A DNA stretch of 64,000 nt. Origin: Pseudomonas guariconensis (GTDB lineage Bacteria > Pseudomonadota > Gammaproteobacteria > Pseudomonadales > Pseudomonadaceae). The translations under genes and the position numbers were made by a program. The DNA is taken from assembly GCF_900102675.1 (NCBI RefSeq), contig NZ_FMYX01000014.1, forward strand, positions 87,462 to 151,461, read 5' to 3'. The notes under the pieces were generated by a model. It saw nothing but the letters and a program-made list of their open reading frames with translations, searched no databases and was not told the origin of the DNA. Shown here one piece after another: positions 58,419 to 64,000 of the stretch (the stretch's first letter is position 1; each line of letters begins with the position of its first letter).

Positions 58419-58844
58419 ATGCATTGGCTCAACGTACTGATTCACGCACGACCTTCCCACGATATCTCGCTGCATCAGGCCTGCAATGCCCAAGGCGTCT
58501 TCAATGTGCGCGTGGCCCAGAACCTGGCCGAGGCAAAAGATTGTCTGGCTCAGCGGGGCATCATCGACCTTTTGATCCTCGATCACGGCTTGCCGGTACA
58601 TTACGGGCGAACACTGCTCCGGCAGGTGGCGCAAGCGCAGCAACCCTGTGCATTGTTGGTCGTCGGACAATCGATCGACCATGACGAAGGCCTGGCCCGG
58701 GAGGCTAGGCGCCAGGGGGTTCGGGTTATCGGTGAGCTGTCCTGGCCGTTGGTGATGCCGAGGTTGCAGCGGGCGTTGGAGCGTATCCATCATGAAGTCG
58801 AGGGGCATATTCAAACTGTCATGTACCCCGCGCATGCTCACTGA
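58419..58844 (+). CDS. Single-domain degenerate receiver (CheY-like) protein
   Basis: The product has 141 residues from MHWLNVLIHARPSHD (AGGAG 6 nt upstream; an earlier in-frame ATG lies at 58389). The sequence follows the receiver beta-alpha pattern: IDLLILDHGLP places Asp55 at the phosphoacceptor site, LLVVGQS occupies the Thr/Ser-switch strand, and VRVIGELSWPL occupies the strand with the invariant Lys. The N-terminal acidic pair is replaced by ARPSHD, and the lysine is not evident. It may therefore be a pseudo-receiver that binds a partner without normal phosphorylation. No output domain or kinase adjoins it. Confidence 0.7.
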   Translation: MHWLNVLIHARPSHDISLHQACNAQGVFNVRVAQNLAEAKDCLAQRGIIDLLILDHGLPVHYGRTLLRQVAQAQQPCALLVVGQSIDHDEGLAREARRQGVRVIGELSWPLVMPRLQRALERIHHEVEGHIQTVMYPAHAH

Positions 58845-58923
58845 TACCGGCGCGGCATGAACGAACTTTGCAGGGCGTCTGGTGGTCAGTTCCGATAGGT
58901 TCCACGAACAGCGAGTACGCCGG

Positions 58924-59205
58924 ATGGAAAGAATCTGCAAACTGCTCAACGACGCCTTGACCCCTTACCAGGCCCTGCTCGGCGAAACAGACGCCAGCGG
59001 CAACCGTCAACTGACCGTGATCGATCAACAGGGTGACGTGACACTCAGGCGTTCGGTCAGCCCGCATCAGCTCCAGGACCAGCGCCTGCTGGTTGACTTG
59101 GTTGACGGCCTGCACCGAGACCTGCAAATCGCCGAGGGGCGTCTGCAACCCTGTGTAATCGCAGCCTTGCAGCATCAGCGAGCATTTTCCGGAACCTTTG
59201 CCTGA
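58924..59205 (+). CDS. DUF3509 family protein
   Basis: The product has 93 residues from MERICKLLNDALTPYQ. The pattern LLVDLVDGLHRDLQIAEGRLQPCVIAALQ is the core of DUF3509, a small Pseudomonas-restricted family without known function. An alternative GTG start 14 codons earlier (58882) would give 107 residues; neither site has a strong ribosome site. It ends shortly before a strong terminator and the convergent binding-protein gene. Confidence 0.8.
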   Translation: MERICKLLNDALTPYQALLGETDASGNRQLTVIDQQGDVTLRRSVSPHQLQDQRLLVDLVDGLHRDLQIAEGRLQPCVIAALQHQRAFSGTFA

Positions 59206-59294
59206 AGGTTTCGTCAGAATCCTTAAGAGCAGTTCGACAGCACTTGGCTCCGGTGCTCAAGGCTGTTCCGGAAAGTCCCCCTGACTTTCGTTCG

Positions 59295-59337
59295 ACCCTG
59301 GGTGTTCCTTCCTGCGCCCGGGGTTTCTTTTTTTTTT
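59295..59337 (+). terminator. Terminator after DUF3509 gene
   Basis: ACCCTGGGTG and CGCCCGGGGT form a 10-bp stem with two G-T pairs and a 10-nt loop, followed by TTC and then ten T. It is a strong terminator for the + strand, 90 nt after the DUF3509 stop. Confidence 0.85.
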
Positions 59338-59356
59338 AAAGCCAGTCGAGGCAGTT

Positions 59357-60244
59357 TCAGTACTTCTCGGCGCTTTCGGTCTGGGTGCCGAAAAAGTGCT
59401 GGCTATCGATCAAGTATTGTTCGTGCTCTTCCGGGGCCAGCCAGCGAGCATAAAACGCTGGCAGTGTCTCGCGACGCAGGGTGAGCAGCAGTTGGTCGAT
59501 ATGACGGACGGCCTCGCGTCCCAAAGCCGTATCGGAGCAGCCCACATGCAGAAACTGGTAGCGGTTCACGCCCTGGATCGGGTGGAAGGCGTATTCATCC
59601 GGGTTGTTGCCCTGAGCCTGGATCAAGTAGCGGATTTCCGGCCAGTAGCCCAACACCAGCTGCAGACGGCCCAAGCGCTGCATCTGTAGCAAATTGGCGG
59701 TAGCTTCATTGCCGTAATGGCGGCTCAAGGCCGTGTCGGGTAGTTCTCGGAGGATTTCGTCGATTTGAACGCTGTAACTGCGTTCGGCGACGATGCCCAG
59801 CTTGAGTGGAGTCTGGCTGAGCAGGCTTTTGAGGTCGACCTGTTGGTTGTCGAGAAACGGGGCCAGGGCCGCCTGGTCTTGCTTGCGTATCACCAATCCG
59901 CTGCTCAATACCCCCAGCGAAGGGATGGAAAAGCGCACGAACTTGGCGCGCTCAGGCGTCCATAGCAGCGTCGGATCGCAGGTAAAGCTGGGCTCCTGGA
60001 GCATCTGCAGGCCCCGTGCACGGTTCACCCTGACGATACTGTGATCGTACTCAGGCATCTGCGCGATCAGCCGCGGCAGCAGGTTGTCAACGACACCCTG
60101 GCCTTTGGCCGTGCCTTCGAAGATGGTGAAAGGCGGCAGATCGCGCACCAGCCAGATCAAGCGCTCCTTGGACTGCCCCATGGTCGGCAACATCCCACAC
60201 AGGATGATCAGCAGCCCAAGCAAGTGCCTGGCGATTGCGCGCAT
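59357..60244 (-). CDS. Periplasmic substrate-binding-like protein (SBP_bac_3 fold)
   Basis: The product has about 295 residues from MRAIARHLLGLLIILCG, with a signal peptide cut near MGQS. The rest resembles a solute-binding-protein family of about 270 residues (ERLIWLVRDLPPFTIFEG start; LRVNRAR-type middle, YLIDSQHFFGTQ end). No ABC permease or ATPase gene adjoins, so it may be a lone sensor or have a partner elsewhere. A start at 60265 would overlap the CoA transferase stop; ATG 60244 gives a proper signal peptide. Ligand unknown. Confidence 0.8.
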   Translation of the reverse strand: MRAIARHLLGLLIILCGMLPTMGQSKERLIWLVRDLPPFTIFEGTAKGQGVVDNLLPRLIAQMPEYDHSIVRVNRARGLQMLQEPSFTCDPTLLWTPERAKFVRFSIPSLGVLSSGLVIRKQDQAALAPFLDNQQVDLKSLLSQTPLKLGIVAERSYSVQIDEILRELPDTALSRHYGNEATANLLQMQRLGRLQLVLGYWPEIRYLIQAQGNNPDEYAFHPIQGVNRYQFLHVGCSDTALGREAVRHIDQLLLTLRRETLPAFYARWLAPEEHEQYLIDSQHFFGTQTESAEKY

Positions 60245-60254
60245 CGGTGGGCGT

Positions 60255-61454
60255 TCAGACCGCACCGGTTTCGCGCAGTCGACCGATGGCGGCGGCGTCG
60301 TAGCCCAGGCGCGTCAATACCGACTCGGTGTGTTCGCCGAGGGTCGGACCGACCCACTCGCTGGAGCCTGGCGTGTCCGAAAGCTTGGGAACGATGCCTG
60401 GCATCTTGAACGGCTTGCCATCGGGCAATTTGGCCTGGAGGAACATTTCGCGAGCCAGGTACTGTGGGTCGCTGAACATGTCTTCGGCCGAATAGATGCG
60501 GCTGGCTGGTACCTCGGCCTGGGTGAGGACCCGCATGACCTCTTCGAGCGGCAGGCTGTTGACCCAGCGGTCGATCACGCCGTACAGCTCGTCGCGGCGC
60601 AGGTCACGCCCGTCGTTGGTGGCCAGGCCTGGATCATTGGCCAGATCGTCGCGGCCAATGGCCTGCATGAAACGCTTGAAGATGGCATCGCCATTGGCGC
60701 CGATCTGCACATGCTTGCCGTCGGCGCTGGTGTGGATGGAAGAGGGCGTGATCCCGGGCATGATGTTGCCGGTGCGTTCGCGGATGAAGCCGAACACGTC
60801 GAACTCCGGCACCATGCTTTCCATCATCGCGAAGATGGCCTCGTACAGCGCTACGTCCACCACTTGCCCCTGACCCCCGTTGACCTCGCGGTGGCGCAAG
60901 GCCATCAACGCACCGATCACACCCCACAAGGCGGCGATCGAGTCGCCGATGGAGATGCCCGTGCGTACCGGTGGCCGGTCCTCGAAGCCTGTAATGTAAC
61001 GCAGGCCGCCCATGGACTCACCGACCGCGCCGAAGCCGGGCTGGTCCTTCATCGGCCCCGTCTGGCCGAAGCCTGACAGACGCACCATGACCAGGCGCGG
61101 GTTGAGCGCGTGCAACACATCCCAGCCCAAGCCCAGTTTTTCCAGCACGCCCGGACGGAAGTTCTCGATCAGGATGTCCGCTTCGGCCAGCAGGCGCTTG
61201 AGCACTTCGCGGCCTTCGGGGTGCTTGAGGTTGAGCGTCAGCGATTGCTTGTTGCGCGCCTGGACGAACCACCACAGCGAAGTGCCCTCATACAGCTTGC
61301 GCCACTTGCGCAGCGGGTCGCCGCCGTCGGGCGACTCGACCTTGATCACCTCGGCACCGAACTCGGCACAGATACGCGAGGCGAAGGGGCCGGCGATCAG
61401 GGTGCCGAGCTCGATCACTTTCAGGCCGGCGAGGGGTTTGCTTGGCGTGGGCAT
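60255..61454 (-). CDS. CaiB/BaiF-type CoA transferase (family III)
   Basis: The product has 399 residues from MPTPSKPLAGLKVIELGTL. Family III CoA-transferase features: DPLRKWRKL, NKQSLTLNLKHPEGREVLKRL, ENFRPGVLEKLGLGWDVL, and TGISIGDSIAALWGVIGAL; Asp in SIGDS is the likely catalytic aspartate that carries the acyl group. The enzyme moves CoA between carboxylic acids (formate, oxalate, succinate or similar). Substrate not assignable. Its stop lies 10 nt before the binding-protein start, so the two are an operon. Confidence 0.9.
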   Translation of the reverse strand: MPTPSKPLAGLKVIELGTLIAGPFASRICAEFGAEVIKVESPDGGDPLRKWRKLYEGTSLWWFVQARNKQSLTLNLKHPEGREVLKRLLAEADILIENFRPGVLEKLGLGWDVLHALNPRLVMVRLSGFGQTGPMKDQPGFGAVGESMGGLRYITGFEDRPPVRTGISIGDSIAALWGVIGALMALRHREVNGGQGQVVDVALYEAIFAMMESMVPEFDVFGFIRERTGNIMPGITPSSIHTSADGKHVQIGANGDAIFKRFMQAIGRDDLANDPGLATNDGRDLRRDELYGVIDRWVNSLPLEEVMRVLTQAEVPASRIYSAEDMFSDPQYLAREMFLQAKLPDGKPFKMPGIVPKLSDTPGSSEWVGPTLGEHTESVLTRLGYDAAAIGRLRETGAV

Positions 61455-61585
61455 GGGGCATCCGTGGCAGCTGGGCTTAGCCCGTGGTTTTATCATAGGT
61501 CGTCGACGTCAGGTACTGCCGCGGCGCAACGAAGAGTGGGATCGGTTAGACTGTGTGACTTTTATTTCGCAAGAAGCCCCCGCCC

Positions 61586-62128
61586 ATGGCCCAGCCGTCG
61601 ACCACTTATAAGTTCGAACTGAATCTGACCGACCTCGACCGCGGTGTGTACGAGAACGTTCGTCAGACCATCGCCCGTCACCCATCGGAAACCGAGGAGC
61701 GCATGGCTGTACGCCTGTTGGCCTACGCGCTCTGGTACAACGAGAACCTGTCATTTGGCCGTGGTCTGTCCGACGTGGACGAAGCAGCCCTGTGGGAAAA
61801 GAGCCTGGACGACCGCGTCCTGCACTGGATCGAAGTGGGCCAACCGGATGCCGAGCGCCTGACCTGGTGCTCGCGTCGCACCGAGCGTACCAGTCTGCTG
61901 GCCTACGGCAGCCTGCGGGTGTGGCAGAACAAAGTGGTCGATGCGGTTAAGGGCCTGAAGAACCTCAGCATCGCCGCGGTTCCCCAGGACGTGCTGGAGA
62001 TTCTGGCCACCGACATGCCCCGCTCGATCAAGTGGGACGTCATGATCAGTGAAGGCACCGTGTTCGTGACCGACGACCGTGGCCAGCACGAAGTGCAGCT
62101 GGAATGGCTGCTCGGTGAGCGTGGCTGA
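61586..62128 (+). CDS. yaeQ: YaeQ family protein
   Basis: The product has 180 residues beginning MAQPSTTYKFELNLTDLDRGVYE. YaeQ proteins have a fold like a restriction-endonuclease (PD-(D/E)XK) domain; ALWEKSLDDRVLHWIEVGQPDAER contains the conserved Asp/Glu-rich region. The biological role is unclear. It is divergent from the CoA transferase gene and 30 nt upstream of recJ, so likely co-transcribed. Confidence 0.9.
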   Translation: MAQPSTTYKFELNLTDLDRGVYENVRQTIARHPSETEERMAVRLLAYALWYNENLSFGRGLSDVDEAALWEKSLDDRVLHWIEVGQPDAERLTWCSRRTERTSLLAYGSLRVWQNKVVDAVKGLKNLSIAAVPQDVLEILATDMPRSIKWDVMISEGTVFVTDDRGQHEVQLEWLLGERG

Positions 62129-62158
62129 CCTGTCCCCAACCTGACTGCCGAAGACCTC

Positions 62159-63868
62159 ATGCGTATCGAACCCCGTCCCCTGCCACCGAGCCTGCCGTTC
62201 CTCGGTAACCTGCCCCCCTTGCTGACCCGCCTGTACGCCGCCCGTGGCGTGCAGTCCGAGGCCGAACTGGACAAGAGCCTGGCGCGCCTGCTGCCGTATC
62301 AACAGCTCAAGGGCATCGACGCGGCGGTGGACCTGTTGCTGGAGGCGCTGGACCAGCGCCAGCGTATTGTCATTGTCGGCGACTTCGATGCCGACGGGGC
62401 CACGGCCAGTACGGTCGGTGTGCTGGGGCTTCGCCTGCTGGGCGCGGCCCATGTCGATTACCTGGTGCCCAACCGTTTCAAGTACGGCTATGGCCTGACG
62501 CCTGAGATCGTCGAAGTGGCTTTGCAGGGGGAGCCACAACTGCTGATCACGGTGGACAACGGTATCTCCAGTGTCGAGGGCGTGGCAGCAGCCAAGGCCG
62601 CCGGGCTCAAGGTATTGGTGACCGACCATCACCTGCCGGGTGCGCAATTGCCCGATGCCGATGCCATCGTCAACCCGAACCAGCCAGGGTGCGATTTCCC
62701 CAGCAAGGCGCTGGCCGGCGTAGGGGTGATCTTCTACGTGCTCATGGCGCTGCGTGCTCGTCTTCGCGCCCTGGGGCGCTACGATCATCAGCCGCAGCCG
62801 AACATCGGTGAACTGCTTGACCTGGTGGCGCTGGGCAGTGTCGCTGACGTTGTCCCGCTGGACGCCAACAATCGCATTCTGGTGCACCAGGGTCTGGAGC
62901 GCATCCGTGCCGGCCGCGCCCGCCCCGGCCTGAAGGCCATCCTCGAAGTCGCCCGGCGCGATCATCGGCGCATCACCTCCACTGACCTGGGCTTCATCCT
63001 AGGGCCGCGCCTGAACGCCGCCGGCCGCCTGGACGATATGAGCCTGGGGATCGAATGCCTGCTCTGCGACGATCCGGTCGCGGCGCTGGAGATGGCCCAA
63101 GCGCTGGATGGCCTGAACCAGGACCGCAAGTCCATCGAGCAAGGCATGCAGCGCGAAGCGCTGGCCCAGCTCAAGGACCTGCCGGTCGAATCCATGCCTT
63201 ATGGCCTGTGCCTGTTCGAGGCCGACTGGCACCAAGGCGTGATCGGCATCCTCGCCTCGCGCATGAAAGAGCGCTATCACCGCCCGACCATCGCCTTCGC
63301 CGATGTCGGCGATGGCATGCTCAAGGGGTCTGCGCGCTCGGTGCCGGGGTTCCATATTCGCGATGCGCTGGATGCGGTGGCGGCGCGTCAGCCGCACTTG
63401 ATCAGCAAGTTCGGCGGGCACGCCATGGCGGCTGGCCTGTCATTGCCGGTGGAAAACTTCCAGGCGTTTGCCGCGGCCTTCGATGAGGAGGTTCGTCGGC
63501 ATCTGGTGGAAGAGGACCTGACCGGGCGATTACTGTCTGACGGTACCCTCGCGGTCGAGGAGTTCCACCTGGACCTGGCCCGCGCTCTACGTCATGCGGG
63601 GCCTTGGGGGCAGCACTTTCCGGAGCCACTGTTCCATGGTGTGTTCCAACTGATCGAACAACGGGTGGTGGGCGAGCGGCATTTGAAGGTGGTGCTCAAG
63701 AGCGAGTGCGGCTCGCTCAAGCTCGATGGCATCGCCTTTGGCATCGATCGGGATGTCTGGCCGAATCCGACGGTGCGCTGGGTGGAGTTGGCCTACAAGC
63801 TGGATGTGAATGAGTTTCGGGGGAATGAGAGTGTGCAGTTGATGATTGCGCACATGGAGCCGCGGTGA
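62159..63868 (+). CDS. recJ: Single-stranded-DNA-specific exonuclease RecJ
   Basis: The product has 569 residues. The DHH phosphoesterase core begins with GDFDADG (Asp75, Asp77, Asp79), and the DHH motif is Asp156-His157-His158 in VTDHHLPG. DLVALGSVADVVPL and the DHHA1 domain (HQGVIGILASRMKERYHRPT, GSARSVPGFHIRDAL, KFGGHAMAAGLS) follow. It is a 5'-3' exonuclease for recombination and mismatch repair. The chain is complete and ends 132 nt before the window edge. The start MRIEPRPLPPSLPFLG is typical. Confidence 0.96.
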   Translation: MRIEPRPLPPSLPFLGNLPPLLTRLYAARGVQSEAELDKSLARLLPYQQLKGIDAAVDLLLEALDQRQRIVIVGDFDADGATASTVGVLGLRLLGAAHVDYLVPNRFKYGYGLTPEIVEVALQGEPQLLITVDNGISSVEGVAAAKAAGLKVLVTDHHLPGAQLPDADAIVNPNQPGCDFPSKALAGVGVIFYVLMALRARLRALGRYDHQPQPNIGELLDLVALGSVADVVPLDANNRILVHQGLERIRAGRARPGLKAILEVARRDHRRITSTDLGFILGPRLNAAGRLDDMSLGIECLLCDDPVAALEMAQALDGLNQDRKSIEQGMQREALAQLKDLPVESMPYGLCLFEADWHQGVIGILASRMKERYHRPTIAFADVGDGMLKGSARSVPGFHIRDALDAVAARQPHLISKFGGHAMAAGLSLPVENFQAFAAAFDEEVRRHLVEEDLTGRLLSDGTLAVEEFHLDLARALRHAGPWGQHFPEPLFHGVFQLIEQRVVGERHLKVVLKSECGSLKLDGIAFGIDRDVWPNPTVRWVELAYKLDVNEFRGNESVQLMIAHMEPR

Positions 63869-63923
63869 GCTGGTTGTTGGTTTTGAGGTTTGTGGGCTTA
63901 TCCGTTTGATTTGTCGACGCTGA

Positions 63924-64000
63924 TTCACCTTTCCGCCCTTACGGCGGGTCACTTTTGGTCTTGGCCAAAAGTAACCAAAAGCCGCGCGCCCCTGCATCCG
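63924..64000. repeat. Start of dispersed Pseudomonas repeat (CTTTTGG...CCAAAAG)
   Basis: CTTTTGG, TCTTGG, CCAAAAG followed by TAACCAAAAG, preceded by CCGCCCTTACGGCGGG, is a sequence I recall as a recurring extragenic element in Pseudomonas genomes, often with a small spurious ORF. It runs into the window edge, so its extent cannot be seen. Confidence 0.5.

Overview
The window is a stretch of Pseudomonas chromosome, most likely from the P. putida group. The evidence is GC-rich codon use, the gts-oprB-hexR-zwf-pgl-eda glucose cluster, REP elements of the P. putida type, and core genes whose proteins closely resemble P. putida proteins as I remember them; no database search was possible. I saw no tRNA, rRNA, CRISPR array, insertion sequence or prophage.

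Layout. Positions 1-7.7 kb hold glucose uptake and the Entner-Doudoroff entry pathway: end of an ABC sugar permease, its ATPase (gtsD), porin OprB, a hexose-6-phosphate mutarotase, repressor HexR, then zwf-pgl-eda behind a palindromic HexR-type operator. Positions 7.8-11.3 kb hold a compact operon of three unrecognised proteins (two helical or coiled-coil, one membrane-anchored), translationally coupled by ATGA overlaps. leuA follows at 11.5-13.2 kb, preceded by a previously unlisted 25-codon Leu/Ile/Val-rich leader ORF. Positions 13.6-21.5 kb carry an M23 peptidase, xseA, a LysR regulator divergent from a TauE-type exporter, a zinc-knuckle protein, and guaB-guaA. Positions 21.65-24.9 kb hold a 1081-residue accessory toxin with lower GC: a DUF6543-type (dermonecrotic toxin) N-terminus, a hydrophobic segment and a C-terminal DXD glycosyltransferase domain.

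Positions 25-33 kb carry a Tat-exported multicopper oxidase, tadA, mltF, purL and a small YqfO-like protein. Positions 33-39 kb carry PhoX and a two-partner secretion operon whose TpsA is short and ends inside a palindrome. Positions 39-43.4 kb hold an L,D-transpeptidase, two Nudix hydrolases, a gamma-carbonic-anhydrase-like protein, a DUF1289 protein, a VUT-type membrane protein and purT. Positions 43.5-51 kb hold an MHS-type transporter, a CBS-domain membrane protein, ypjD, ffh and the rpsP-rimM-trmD-rplS operon. Positions 51-64 kb hold a thioesterase, a cation/proton antiporter, xerD, dsbC, hom, thrC, a degenerate receiver protein, a DUF3509 protein, a periplasmic binding protein, a CaiB-type CoA transferase, yaeQ and recJ.

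Most of the window is conserved housekeeping DNA. The accessory items are the glycosyltransferase toxin, the three-gene helical-protein operon and the truncated two-partner secretion locus. Regulatory structure includes the zwf operator, a perfect 12-bp inverted repeat before the mutarotase, the leuA leader, alternative hairpins before rpsP, and two classes of dispersed extragenic repeat.
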